A stretch of 64,000 nt of DNA, from the NCBI GenBank assembly GCA_022828595.1, contig JAKGHH010000008.1, positions 3,470,728-3,534,727 on the forward strand. Direction: 5' to 3'. Position 1 is the stretch's first letter, and each line of letters starts with the position of its first letter. The notes beneath the pieces are model-generated. The model had not been told where the DNA came from and ran no database searches. It was given only the letters and a program-made list of their open reading frames with translations. This DNA is from Nelumbo lutea. Taxonomy: Eukaryota > Streptophyta > Magnoliopsida > Proteales > Nelumbonaceae. Positions 23,309-35,560 of this stretch are shown here, piece by piece. The translations under genes and the position numbers were made by a program.

Positions 23309-23872
23309 TTAAGTGGGTGTTTGGCATCGATGTCATTTTTTGAGAAAACGGCATTGCATAGACATCACATTAGAGAAAGCAGCACTTCAAACAACACTCT
23401 CTTGTTTGGTGCCGCTTTTCTAAAAAAACATTGCTCTAAACCACACCTTGGAAATCAGGAAAGTGTGGTGTAGAGGAATACTAAATTCAATGTTTTTTGA
23501 AAGACAATGTATGGCATCATCTTAGACATTGGATAATATAGACCATATTAAAAAGTTTACCACCAATACTGTATCAAACAAAACCAGAACTATTTTCTCA
23601 AAAAACAGTCTATATAACAGCACCGATTCCAAACAAAAAAAAAGCATGTGGGATGTTCCCAACACTTATGCCAAACACGAGTTCGCATCTACACCCCATA
23701 ATGACTCACAGCACATCCCCACCTTGTATTGGGAACATCTCAAGTGATGTCTCATCATCTCTAGTACTCGTTATCGGGAGATATTCCTAATACAAGGTGG
23801 AGATGTGCTGTTGGGGCATTGTGGGGCGCCCCCCAGTGGAGTACAGATGTGAACTCGCCAAACACCTACTAA
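23309..23872. mobile_element. Foldback MITE, about 560 bp
   Basis: The left terminus TTAAGTGGGTGTTTGGC is mirrored at the right by GCCAAACACCTACTAA; TTA/TAA borders suggest a PIF/Harbinger-type target. Inside lies a second inverted repeat, 23679-23764 against 23776-23856, with arms such as GAGTTCGCATCT/AGATGTGAACTC and CACCTTGTATT/AATACAAGGTG, so the right half forms a long hairpin. Confidence 0.7.
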
Positions 23873-24177
23873 GCGAATCATCCATCGTCCAATCCAACCC
23901 ATGGCCCTGGTAGTTATTACGGTTAGTTAGCTTCATGGCATTTATGACTATATCCGTAATCCGTGACCCTGAGTAAAAGATTTCAATCCAACGGTTTGTA
24001 TTCTTGAATGTTTCAGTCTACGCACAAGAGTTGTGGGACACTTGGACCTACTTTTTTCCCCACGGCTTCGGCCTTCGGTGAGGATGACTTTCTTCCAGGT
24101 TCTGTAAACAAGGGGTTTTTATAGAGGCTCTGACCAACTCCTTTCAGGTTTAGCCTTCGAGTCGGTTTTTCTCCTCC

Positions 24178-24213
24178 TTTCCCCGCCATAAATAAAAACT
24201 CTTAAAACCCTAG
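24178..24213 (+). promoter_or_regulatory. RPA1 promoter: E2F-like site, TATA-like element and telo-box-like motif
   Basis: TTTCCCCG (24178-24185) fits the E2F consensus WTTSSCSS. ATAAATAAAA follows (24189-24198), then AAACCCTAG (about 24205-24213). E2F control is well known for DNA-replication genes, including RPA, and fits an S-phase gene here. Usage is inferred. Confidence 0.55.
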
Positions 24214-24538
24214 CTACAGATCCATTCGGCCGAGAATTCTTCAGCATTCATTTAAAATTCTTCCTGTTTTTTCAACAATAACTTAGCGCTATTCAATTCC
24301 TCATCTCTCTACCTTTGTTTCAGAAAGGGAAGTGTCCCCGCAACTCTTCTGTCGGCTCTTTTCGTTGCGTTTTGATAGTTTTTCTCGATCTTTCACTCAG
24401 AAACCTAGGTTTTTCTTTTTATCAAATTTCTTTATATTACGTTTTCTGCTATTTTTTGGCAGGAAATTTTGTTCATCTTAAGACCGTAATCCTCGAGTTT
24501 TTTAGTTCATTTTGAATTTGTGGACTTTCGAGCCCTAG

Positions 24539-24782
24539 ATTTTAGTAATTCAAATTCTGGAACTTCTTAAGATTCATTTTCTAGGTTTTTAAGGTTGTCT
24601 GGATTCGATTCCACTGCAGATCTGGATTCCAAAGTTTTCGAAAATCTGAGAAAATGCCTGCGTATTTTAGTAATTCAAATTCTGGAGATTCATTTTCCAG
24701 GTTTTAAGGTTGTCTGAATTCGATTCCACTACAAATCTTTGGATTCCAAAGTTTTCGAAAATCTGAGGAAATGCCTGTGTAT
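24539..24782 (+). repeat. Tandem duplication spanning the RPA1 leader and start codon
   Basis: Copy 1 (about 24539-24662) and copy 2 (about 24664-24782) share TTTTAGTAATTCAAATTCTG, GGATTCCAAAGTTTTCGAAA and ATGCCTG(C/T)GTAT. Indels make the copies about 120 bp. Copy 2 holds the real start ATG (24771); copy 1 holds a duplicate ATG at 24654. Confidence 0.93.
24654..24707 (+). CDS. Upstream ORF in the RPA1 leader (17 codons)
   Basis: The duplicated start region opens a frame beginning MPAY and ending TAA at 24705-24707. The main protein starts MPVY, showing the common origin. The ATG context matches that of the true start (AAAATGCC versus GAAATGCC), so scanning ribosomes would be expected to meet it first. 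A mild repressive effect on RPA1 translation is plausible but not shown. Confidence 0.6.
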   Translation: MPAYFSNSNSGDSFSRF

Positions 24783-26911
24783 CTCACGCCCAACGCAATT
24801 GCAGCCATCAATAGTGGCGATGCGAACTCAAAGCCTCTTGTACAAGTCTTGGAAATCAAGCTCATAGGCAATTCGCAGGATCGGTATCGTCTTCTACTCT
24901 CTGATTCCGTTTCCACTCAGCACGCAATGCTGGCGACTCAGCTGAACGATCGGGTGAAGAGCGGGAGAGTACAGAAAGGATCCATTGTTCAACTGATCGA
25001 TTACATCTGCAGCACTGTTCAGAATTGCAAGTATGCATTCGATTTCATTGCTTAATTATATTTAGCTCCGTTAATTTTTTTGAAACCGTGACGGAAAACC
25101 GTGATTTTTCCTCTCGAGTCGTTTTGAGATTGTTTGAATTGACTAGGGATGGATCAGAAAGGCACTGAAACATGTCTCATATTTTAGCTTTGATATTAGG
25201 AAAACTGTTTTTGGTCATCTCGTTTTCTATGATTCGTTTTTCTGTCTTCCAGTTTTAATCAGGAAGGATTTCATACAGGATTATCGTGGTACTGAACATG
25301 GAGACTATAATCCCAGATTCTGAGATAATTGGGAACCCGAAACTGTTGATGCAATCTGACTCGACATCTCAGAATTCTTCGTCCGCTAACAAGCCTGAGC
25401 AACCAGCAATTCCTGATAACAGGCATCTGGCAACAACTTCCTGTAGTAACTCAGCTCCAAAACCTGGCAATAAGATGCCGAGCTTTCGTCCAACTGTCCA
25501 ACCTCCATACCGACCTCCTCCAAATTATAAAAATCATGGCCCTATTGCAAAGAATGATGCACCTGCACGAATCATTCCAATTTCTGCTCTGAATCCTTAT
25601 CAGGGACGATGGGCAATCAAGGCCAGAGTTACCGCTAAGGGAGATCTCCGCCGCTACAATAATGCCAAGGGAGATGGGAAAGTCTTCTCCTTTGACCTCC
25701 TTGACTCGGATGGAGGAGAAATAAGGGTTACGTGCTTCAATGCTGTTGTTGATCGCTTCTATGATGCTATTGAAGTTGGTAAGGTCTATTTGATATCCAA
25801 GGGAAACTTAAAACCTGCTCAAAAGAACTTCAACCATCTTAAGAATGAATGGGAGATATTTCTAGAGTCAAGCTCAACAGTCGAACTTTGCCCAGATGAA
25901 GATGGCTCAATACCAAAGCAACAGTTCTTTTTCAAACCCATCAATGAGATTGAGAGTTCAGAAAACAATTCTATAATAGATGTAATTGGTATTGTAGAAT
26001 CTGTCAATCCTTCAGTCCCTATCCTGAGAAAGAATGGTATGGAAACCCAGAGAAGAATTCTGAATCTTAAGGATGGATCCAACCGCAGTGTTGAGCTAAC
26101 CCTCTGGGGGGAGTTGTGCAATAAACAAGGTCGAGAGCTGCAACAGATGGTTGAATCTGGGGTTTTCCCAGTTTTAGCCGTTAAGGCTGCAAAGGTGAAT
26201 AACTTCAGTGGTAAATCAATAGGAACAATATCTGTCACCCAGCTCTTCATAAATCCAGATTGCCCTGAAGCCTATGGTCTGAGAGAGTGGTTTGACAGAG
26301 GGGGCAAGAATACTGCTTCTCAGTCCATCTCTAGAGATATTATGCCAGGGTGTCCAAGGAATGAGGTCCGTAAAACAGTATCTCAGATAAAAGATGAAGG
26401 TCTTGGACGAGCTGATAAGCCAGATTGGGTCACGGTGAAAGCAACTGTATCATTCATTAAGACAGATAATTTCTGTTACACAGCTTGCCCGTTGATGATT
26501 GGGGACAGACAGTGTAGTAAAAAAGTAACAAGATCAGGAAATGCAAGATGGCAGTGTGATAGATGCACTCAAGAGTTTGAGGAGTGTGATTACAGGTATC
26601 TTCTTCAAGCTCAAGTGCAAGACCATACAGGGTTGACCTGGGTGACAGCATTCCAGGAATCAGGAGAGGAGATCTTGGGCTGTTCAGCAAAGGAGCTGTA
26701 CTTATTGAAATATGAAGAGCAAGACGATGTTAGGTTTGGGGAGGTTATCCGCCGCAGCCTATTCAGTGAGTATCATTTCAGGCTCAAAATCAAAGAAGAA
26801 ATGTATGGTGAAGAGCAAAGGGTTAAGATCACTGTCGTTAAGGCAGAGAAATTGAACTACTCTGCAGAGAGTAGATACCTACTTGATTTGATTTCAAGGA
26901 TCGCATGCTAA
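24771..26911 (+). CDS. RPA1A: Replication protein A 70 kDa DNA-binding subunit (RPA1, A-type)
   Basis: This is the large subunit of the heterotrimeric single-strand-binding complex used in replication, repair and meiotic recombination. Two exons: 24771-25030 and 25279-26911; the intron has donor GTATGC and acceptor ATACAG, and the split Lys codon AA|G restores KIIVVLNME. Total 630 residues. Order: N-terminal OB domain (about 1-115), a Pro/Ser/Asn-rich linker (about 115-185), DBD-A starting near ISALNPYQGRW (about 188-300), DBD-B (about 314-419), and C-terminal DBD-C (about 439-630) with a four-cysteine zinc finger at about C490, C499, C513 and C516. Length and two-exon layout fit plant RPA1A, rather than RPA1C/E-type proteins, which carry a C-terminal CCHC knuckle. 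The paralogue letter is an inference. Confidence 0.94.
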
Positions 26912-27978
26912 AGATTGACAATGCTATATTTATATGAAAACAATTTTGATTGTCTCTTGATTACAGGCGAAAACCAAGTTTCAAACTGGTTTTGAACACT
27001 TCAAAAGGGATGAGTTGATCAATTTGATATTCAATGGCTTCATTCCTCCCTTTTGGTTTATGGCAGAGAAGTTACACGATCTGTAACTGCGAGAAGCTAT
27101 TGTATTGAATTTGGAATTTGCAGGGTATATAGTTGTGGAAGCTATTGTATTGAGTTTGCTTCTGCTAATCCCAAATAAATTCTTTCCCCTCTTGGGGGTT
27201 TGAAATTGTATCCAGTTTTTGCTCAAGTCCTAACATTCGAATAGAAAATGTCTGGAAGACCTTGCACAAGAAGTAGATTGGAATGTGAAGGTTTACTGCA
27301 AATAGACTTCCCATATCGGGATGGTTCGTGTTCCCCTTAGTTTTACTGCAAATAGACTCCCTGTACTGGAAAACTCCAATGGTTAGGAGCCAACCAAGTC
27401 TATTCATAATGGAATAGTAATATAAGTTGATGGCATAGAAAATATCCTATTTCTGACAACGGCTGAACTGTGAGAGCAATCGGTTTCGGAGAGAACTGAT
27501 AGCTTTTACTCCGTTTGGCCATGGGAATCGTTTACAGAACAAAGATTTGTTGGCAACTTATATTTGCAGCTCTGTTATTAGGATTGCGTGCAAGTAGTGG
27601 AAATGAATTCCTATTTTTCCTTCCCCACGCAAAAATACTTTTGGGTTCTGGAATGACTACGAAGGCGTGAACATTGAAGCTTTCCCTCTTATAAGCAATC
27701 ATTAATTCTCTATTGATCTTCTTCCTTGAGCAAAGGATGGATAAATTAAAGCGCTCTCTCTCTCTCTCTCCCCTCCCCCCTACACCCACCCTCTGTTTTG
27801 TCGAAATCATACCTTCAAACGACCAAAAATTCATAAAAACGACGAAAATAGATCTGAGAAATTACAAATTGTACCAACATGAATAAAACATAAAGATACA
27901 GAGATTACGATACATCATAGAACAAGAAGAAAAAAGAAACAGCAATTTAGATTTTCGCTCTGTCTTCCTAATGTATAT
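26912..27978. other. RPA1-PSBX intergenic region (tail-to-tail)
   Basis: Convergent 3' flanks. Two short direct repeats are visible (GAAGCTATTGTATTGA near 27095 and 27139; TTTACTGCAAATAGAC near 27290 and 27341) and a CT microsatellite at about 27752-27771. No gene seen. Confidence 0.65.
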
Positions 27979-28353
27979 TTAGCTCCGTTTGACAGGGTCG
28001 AAGTTGGCGACGCCGATGACAGCACCAACGATTACACCTAGCACGACTCCACCGGCAACAATGCTAAGCAAGAAATTCTTGAGAGAGGGGGAAATTCCCG
28101 GGCCGGCCGCCTCAGCCACCTCAGGGATAACCATGGAAGCGGTCAGGGCAGCTGCTGTCAATCCGGTGACGGCCTTCTCCTTGAGTGATGCTCGAACTTG
28201 GAGCTTTGCGTTGGCTCTTGACGAGGTCGCTTCTATTGCCTTGGAAGACCTTAAGGGCAAGGGCTTGAAGAAGGCATCAAAGCTCGGAGGTAGCCTCTTG
28301 TGGCTTGCAGAAGTTAATGGCGTCGCCATTGAAACAGCGGAGGTGGATGACAT
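27979..28353 (-). CDS. PSBX: Photosystem II subunit X (PsbX), nuclear-encoded precursor
   Basis: PsbX is a one-helix thylakoid subunit at the edge of the PSII core near cytochrome b559, involved in quinone turnover. The intronless 124-codon frame has a Ser/Thr-rich chloroplast transit peptide (about 1-55), then a bipartite thylakoid-targeting stretch with a hydrophobic core ([15 protein letters not shown]) and a processing site around AEA (residues 80-82). The mature protein of about 42 residues reads [12 protein letters not shown], one transmembrane helix (about 91-115) and NFDPVKRS at the end. This agrees with plant PsbX in length and in the [10 protein letters not shown] and NFDPVKR blocks. 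The first ATG was chosen because the transit peptide begins directly there. Confidence 0.96.
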   Translation of the reverse strand: MSSTSAVSMATPLTSASHKRLPPSFDAFFKPLPLRSSKAIEATSSRANAKLQVRASLKEKAVTGLTAAALTASMVIPEVAEAAGPGISPSLKNFLLSIVAGGVVLGVIVGAVIGVANFDPVKRS

Positions 28354-28562
28354 CTCTCCTGCTCTTACTCAGAAGATAAGACAACGAAGAAAAGGAGGTT
28401 GCGAATTGAATTCTCAGGGTGTTTGCTGAAGATGCAGTAATGTTGTTCTTCCGAGTGTTTTGAGAGGAGGGGAGAGAAGCTTAGATAGATGGAGATCGTG
28501 GGAGGGATCTGACGAGAGGTTGAAATTTGAGATCCCAGCTCCCATGTCATCTTCCCTACTCC

Positions 28563-28606
28563 GACGTGGCCGCTCCTGCAACCTCGTTTGGAGGATAAGG
28601 TTATCC
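28563..28606 (-). promoter_or_regulatory. PSBX upstream light-response-like elements
   Basis: An inverted GGATAA...TTATCC pair (28593-28606) supplies I-box cores (GATAA) in both directions, and GACGTGGC (28563-28570; GCCACGTC on the gene strand) supplies an ACGT core. They lie 210-255 bp upstream of the ATG. I-box plus G-box pairs are a known light-responsive arrangement. No TATA box is obvious between them and the gene, as in many nuclear photosystem genes. Confidence 0.45.
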
Positions 28607-28679
28607 CCATCCCCATCGAACAAATTACTCCAGTCCTTCCGACTCTCTTTCGTTTAGATCAGCAACTCATTTGGCCTGT

Positions 28680-31260
28680 ACTCCCGCGGCGCACGTTAGT
28701 AAAATTCTTTTGATCATGATTTTATGATCCTTTCGAGTTTTATTATATCGTGCAGAATGCAGAATTCAATTGGTCGGGCCCATCTTTGGGATTTATGATA
28801 GTGACGTGATTAATCACCATCTCCAGAGTTCGGCTTCGGTCAGGGCAAAAGCCCGTTCCAACAGTCACAGCCGGGAATATCTCTGTTATTATGTGTGATT
28901 TATTTCATCGGAGATACACAATGCAAATATCGGCTTCCGTCAGTGCAACCACGTGCTATCTTTATTTCATGAAATAAAGCACATAAGAAGGGAGATATTC
29001 TCAATGCAAAGTTGTAAATACTATTTGAACAGGCTTTGCCTGACCCAAGTAGAATTCCTCAATGCAAGGTTGTAAGGGATTGTTTGAATGGTGTGAGCCC
29101 CAACTTGCCTTGATAGAAGTCAAACTCGAAGTGGCATAGTTGTTTTACACTATATCTCAAATCGCATATTAACATCTCTCAATGACTTAAGTATGGAAAT
29201 ATTTCCAATACATGTTGAAATGTGCATATGGGGCGCTAGTCTAGAGATTGGATGGGCTTTCCACTGAGAATGCATGTCTTCTCGTGTTAGGCCTGTTGGC
29301 TCATGAACGATGCACGGTCCATTGAAAGTAAAATGCTTGACTCAGTACTCACAAGACTGTCTCCACACTTTATTTATAAGTTATATCCATTTGCAAATTA
29401 CAATGGTGTATTAAAAATATCTCTAATCTTATATGTTTTTATTCATGGGAGATATTTAACCATAAGAATGATGTAATCACGTCTTTGTGAGGACTGAACC
29501 GGAGCTCTTGTTGAAGGTCGGGAGTGATGATACAATGAGCATTGATATGCTTCCACTGGACCATCACCAACCTAGGTGTTTGAAACCGATTCCGTTTTCT
29601 AGAAAAACGGTGCTAAGTTTCAAATCTGTTTTGTTTTTCTGAAAACGTTTGTTCAGGGCATGTGTTGAAAATCGGAAAAAGTGTGTCATGAGAAAACAAG
29701 ACCAGATTTGATCCTCTTCTCACAATCTTCTGCAGCCTTGTATTGTGACTATGGTTTTTTATGGAGAGATATTTTAGGGGGCTGAGGACGGTCCCGCCAA
29801 ATCCATTTTAGAAAAAACATCTTTTTTTTTTTTTGACATTTTCTCATTTTTAATGTTGCTGGTGATATTATGCTGATATGACATTAAAAAATGTCAATGC
29901 GGCAGTAATGGTCTAAAAAAGAAAGTAACAACAAACAACCTACCTATATGCAGCACCATAGCGTTGGAAAAACAACACCGACTCCAAACACTGCCTACAT
30001 GGCTACATCTATCATCCACTGATTGGGAATGTTTTCAGTTGTTTGCATTTGGATTATTATCTAAAATTTTCTTAAACATCACTTCTTTTTAAACATCACT
30101 TCTTTTTAAACTTCCATAAACCACATGTTAGAGACTTTTATTGTCTAAAATAACCCTTCCATAAGATCAGTATATATTAGCAACCATCAACAAAGTTGCA
30201 TGACCAAACTAATCCTGAGCGATCAATCAACCTTTCTAACTATTTATATTGCAAAATTATCTTTAACAGCCCAAGTGCCTTTTAAATTTCATTTCTCACT
30301 TGTTTCAGTCAATAAACGAATCTGCTGGTTGTTTTAAAGGGATGCTTTCACAACCATGATTTGGTTCGCCGCTTGATTGAAGAAATCAATCTAAAGATTT
30401 TCCCTCACCATGTATGTCTTGAATATCTTCTTCCCTTACACCGGTAGTGCTGGCGTATTTTGGAAAAGAGAATTTTTAACTGAAAAATAATAGTCAGAAG
30501 TGTTTCTTCCATCTTGATTGATCATCATCAAATGATTTCTTAAAGTTGTGTTTGGTAGCAAATTTATTTGTACTAATGCAAAACCGTGATAGTCCAAAAT
30601 GATTTTGGTGCAAATTATGATTCATTTTTATTTCAAAATTTACCTTATTTTATTTACTTGCAGCACAAATGAAGTAAAGCAAGACTTGAAACAAAATAAA
30701 TTTAAACCCAAAAACAAAATTAAGCTAGAATTTGCCTTCTTTTCATTTGCACTTTTATGCATTTTAACCTTATTTTATGTTTTTTTTTTTCAAAACTATC
30801 TGTATTCACATTTTCTTATGACAAAAAATGCTTATAATTTACTTTTTATTTGAAATCTTTTCCATTGGATTTATATCCAATTCAAATGAGTGAAATTAAA
30901 TATTGTATAGTGTTAATATATTAAACCGGAAATAATCAAAACATTGTATATTATTAATTAAATGAACTAAAATTAAATGGATACCATTTGCATCCCTACT
31001 CAAGTATCTAAGGATAATCATGGGATGGGTCAAGCCAGGAGTCCAAGGGGATTGGAATTGGAAGAAAGCATTTTACTCAAGAAATATCAAAACTTCTTTC
31101 AATGAGTTATATGCAATTTTGTGACCCTAACTTGATAAACTATGAATAACCTAATGGAGTTCCATATACACATGAGTATAATTGATCTATAAGCTTGCCT
31201 TTCTTTCTACATGGGACAGTTAATCACTAAAGTTGATGATGTTTCACAACAATGTAGTCC
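28680..31260. other. Intergenic region with dispersed repeat debris
   Basis: 28840-29110 shares blocks with 10237-10500. 29571-29997 has MITE-like ends (TAGGTGTTTGAAACCG versus AACACTGCCTA). A single exon-like open segment lies at 30340-30411. The remainder is AT-rich with nothing identifiable. Confidence 0.55.
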
Positions 31261-31269
31261 TTTTCGTGA

Positions 31270-33220
31270 AGCTGGTTGAAAGAATGGTAGGATCCATCTA
31301 ATGGACGCCATGAAGGGTGCGGAATGGGTTGGCGAATTTCAAAAAAATTTTCTACATTCTTCCAACTGGGAATCATATTCCCTAAATTTAAAATACAATA
31401 TTCAAGGGTTCTACTTGAACCATAATTAAACCAGATATGAACCAAAAGAAAACATGAAGGATTATACCTGATCCAGAGAAACAATATCTCCCAAAGTTAG
31501 TGTTCACGCCCAAAGAAAAAACCAAGATCCGCTCCTGCTGAAGATGACACAGCTGTGGATGGAACGGAACCAGTAGGGTGAATCCTACACACTAGATTCT
31601 TCGCAAGAATCCTCTAGAAACCTTGAACACTGAACCTTTTTGGTCTTTCTTGCAAGACTGTTGTCAAGAACTGATTTCTTGACTTCCTAATGCTGCAAAG
31701 ATCCAATCTTGCAACAGGGAATGGCGGCTGCTGGAGGAGGAGAAATCCAAGGACGAAGAGGGCTGAACTGTGTTTCTTCTCTCTGGAGCCTGTGAGAGAT
31801 CAAAAATCAATTCGCATGAGGTATCTCTTGCATACAAATCCTAGTTCAAAATCTGATATTTCTGTTAGGGTTTTCTCTTCTTTCTTCTTGATTAAGAAAC
31901 CTCCCAATTTTTTGGGAGTTATCCCAATCCAAATCAGTATTTGGATAGGGGATAATCTTAATCTTATTTGCAGATTAAGTTAGCTGACTCTTGATCTTAT
32001 CAGGAGGTTACCAGATTCAAATTTAATTTGAATTTGGTCTCTTAGAGTGAATAAGGTTAAAGACCCAATCCTTTTACTAACATTAATCTCAGATTCACCC
32101 CATGAATAGGTGATCATATCAATCCAGTTCAAAATGGGCTTTTGGCCCATTAAGTGTTCAGTGTTTAACTAGTTTCCAATCTACTGCCCAGTTGGGCTTC
32201 TTTGTATGGCGTAGGACCCAAGCATTGATCTACACACCAGCCACATGGGTTCGGCCTAGCCGAATTCACTAAAAGACTCAGTGACCCCCTTGAGCCCATC
32301 ACATGGACCCTATGGACCCAACACTTACATTAAGTGGTCCCTGGGCCAAGCCATCTTATAAAAACCCAATGACTGTGGGTAGGTGCAAGATTAGCCCATC
32401 AGGTATTATCCTAAATGGTCTTACACTTAACCTCGCAACCCTTAATGATCAAGCATTGCCCGACAAGAGAAGACCTCTCCCTCGGCTGCAAGGAACAGTG
32501 CCGCACTCTTTACTCACATGGATCTCGGGAATTAAAACATTTTGCAAATCTTTTGAAACTGTACATATATATATATATATTTTGCAAAAAAAAAATTCCA
32601 ACGATTAAAATCAACTGTCGGCAGTTTGGTTTCCATCAGAGAGAGTGCATTCCCGATCATTACCATTGTCCGATAAAGGGGTTGATCCCGTCATTATGAT
32701 CACTCACTCAGATGAATTCTCAGACTGCCCCAACATGTCCAGGTTTTGACCCCCACTAAGGATCTCACTGATTGACACATCAAAGATAGCTCGATCCGAC
32801 ACCTAGTGATGTGTCATAATCAAGTCTAGGGGTCAGGTGTAACTTTCAAGTTTTGCCCATCCGTCTCCAAGGTCTAGGGCAATACTGGAAATCTGGTCCG
32901 GTTCAAGGGTTCAAGCAATCCCATACTACATGTGCCTTGGGTCTTACCCTGATGGCCGAAACAAGCCATCCCAACACTTGGTGGCACATCAGTATCAGCC
33001 TTTGCAGGATAAATCTCCCCAGACTTATCCAATGGTTGTGAACATTTAAAACTAACACAAGTTTCTATAAGTGTCCATTTTTAGGGTCTTACACAGAATT
33101 ATACCAAACAACATGAATCAAACATGTACTTTATTTATTTATACTAAATGTCAAAAGTACATCAAAATGGATTGAAGTTAAGGGCATACAAAACTGTCTA
33201 ACACTAATGCCTGGGGGTGA
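31270..33220. repeat. 1.9-kb dispersed repeat, copy 1
   Basis: This block aligns along its length with 41640-43515. Shared landmarks include GTTCACGCCCAA, GAAGATGACAC, TTGTATGGCGT(A/G)GGACCC, TTGATCTACACA, GGTCTTACACTTAACCTC, TTTTGACCCCC, a TA run and a poly-A-like tail region. No coding domain survives. Class unknown; a solo LTR or nonautonomous retroelement is most likely. Confidence 0.75.
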
Positions 33221-35560
33221 TGATTTTGGAGCCACCTTCCATCCATATTTGCCTCCCTTAGCCATCATATGGAGCTTCTCCTCCCCTTGTCTCAACTACA
33301 TCAATTGTAGTAAATTCTTATCTTATATTTGGCTATAGATGTATGGGATTTTTCATTTTTAGGCTCCGCTAAAGTATTCCAGACCGAATCAGGTAGGTGT
33401 ACATGGTGAGCACATTGAGTAAGCATTTAGAATATATTTTTTTTGGATCATTTGTCCCTTAAAATACCTCCAGCCTACCCTTAAGGCTGTGTTTGGAATC
33501 AATGTAAAACGTCATCGGTGTAAATATTTATGCCGGTTTGATTTTATTGACGTTTTGAAAGAATGTATAATCATGATCGATGTAAAACTTCACTCCGGTT
33601 CAGTTTTGCGTGCGTTTGGATGGAATGGAGTTTTACATCCTAAATCGATGTAAGTGTTCATTAAAGTAGAGTTTTACATCAATTATCGATGTAAATATTA
33701 CATCAATAAAATTGATGTAAAACTCCACTTTTCTCAGCACAATTTTCAAAATTCAAATGGTTACTTTATTAATAGTTCGATGTAAAATGTCATTAATGTA
33801 ATTTTACACCAATGATGTTTTTACATTGATTCCAAACACAACCTAAAAAACAAATTGAAAACAACTTTTGATATGGTTGTATTAAGTGCTCGTAGAAGTG
33901 CTTACAATGCTGTGCCTATTAGATTTGGATTCAAAGTATTCAGCCTAAGCTAAAAATCAAAGTTTAGCTTCAAGACAAAAAAATTGTAGGATGGGTTGGG
34001 CATGCTGGAAATGATCATCCTTACCAGGGACTCATGATCATATCCAGATCAGTTATGGTCTTCCAAGGGAAAATCCATGGTTTTCAATAAGCCATCGGCC
34101 CATGCAGTTGAACTATTTGACCCAAAAATTAATCACCTAAATGGTTCTACTTTCCACCTAATTCAATTGGACAACAATTTTTGTGTGGTAATTTTATATT
34201 TTAATTATATATTTTTAATATCTAATATTACAAGTTTACAACATGTTGACTTGGATGATTGAACCACTGACCTAAAAAAGTAAAGTGGTTCCGTATCAAG
34301 GTAGGTTTTTAAAACCTTAGCAAAATCTAAGTTGCTAGAAAGACATGTTACCAAAGAGCAATAACCAATCAAAACCCCTTGTAAATTTTGATAAATATCA
34401 CTTAATTTGTTATGACACCAGTTCATTGGTTACAAGTTTTCACAGCATGATAGTCCAATACTATTGGGCAATCCAGATCCAATTCATCAATAGGCCTGTG
34501 GATTATTGTTTAGGATTGTAAATGGATTGGATCGAATCGGATATTGGTAGATCCAAATTTGATTCATTTAAATTGAACTTGGATTCTAATTGGACATTAA
34601 ATAATATAAATAAATTAGACAAAATGATCAAATAATTATGTATTATTAATAAACGAATTGAACTTACATACAACTTAAACATACAATAATTTAGAGAAAA
34701 TACTAACATTCACACCAACTTATGATAAGTAAGTATATATGAGCATATATATTTAAGAAAAATTGCCTAAAACTCACCATGAGTTTTCAGTATTTCTCTT
34801 AATCTCACCACAATATAATACCATTTTAACCTTCATAGAAAAATATAAAATATATACAACATAAATTAATGGGTGCTAATATATTACCATTTTAATATTT
34901 AGACATGAAAAAAGAAAAGTTCAAAAAAATATTTTCAAATATAGAATACATAAAAACATAGGAATTATAAAAAATATAAAAAATTATAGAAATTGCAAAC
35001 AAAATAAAAATTATTTTCAAATTATAGAAACTATAGATATTGAAAAACAAAATCAGAAAATAAAAATTATAGAAAAAACACCAAAAATTTATAGATTGTA
35101 GAAAATAGAAAAAATGTAAAAAAACATAAATTATAAAAAACATTAGAAATTATAACAAAATATTGAAAATGCAAAAAAAAATGAAATTTGAAAACTGAAA
35201 AATACCATTTTTCCTCTAATTCACCTTTCAAGGGTAATTTGGTTATAAAAATTATTATTTAAACCGGTATGGACACCTTTGTTAAGAAGCATTAATGATG
35301 CAGTGATGAAAGGTGAATTTTGGAAAATAAAAACTTATTGATACGATGAATTTTAGATATTTTAAAAAGTTGAAATGAGTTTAAGAGAAAGGTTGAAAAG
35401 TCACGGTGAGAAAATTTCCGAAATTCGATTAGATAGAGATATTTGATCCAATTACAAAAATTCAAATTCAGATAATCGATACGGTTTGCTGCTGTTCATG
35501 AACTTTGCCGATTAGCGCGTCTGCCGCGTCAGACTCCGATTCTCTACAAATTGTTCCTCT
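33221..35560. other. Intergenic AT-rich region
   Basis: It contains the MITE at 33481-33846 and a very AT-rich degenerate repeat of ATAAAAATTATAGAAA type (about 34900-35170). No gene supported. Confidence 0.6.
33481..33846. mobile_element. Tourist-like foldback MITE, about 365 bp
   Basis: The left arm GGCTGTGTTTGGAATCAATG is mirrored by CATTGATTCCAAACACAACC at the right, and TTA/TAA lies at the borders. The interior is built of alternating ATCGATGTAAAA motifs. Confidence 0.85.

Larger units (their letters stand above)
21619..24177. other. ACL5-RPA1 intergenic region
   Basis: No gene supported. It contains a long TA microsatellite, a short tandem array of AAATAAATCAAATTTGAA-like units (22870-22945), an AT-rich stretch with GTGTTTGG-type MITE debris (22970-23300) and the foldback element at 23309-23872. 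Confidence 0.65.

Noticed and set aside
25819..26250. 143-codon minus-strand frame
   Set aside because: It is the antisense shadow of RPA1 exon 2.
27989..28429. 146-codon frame on the plus strand
   Set aside because: It is the antisense shadow of the PSBX coding sequence.
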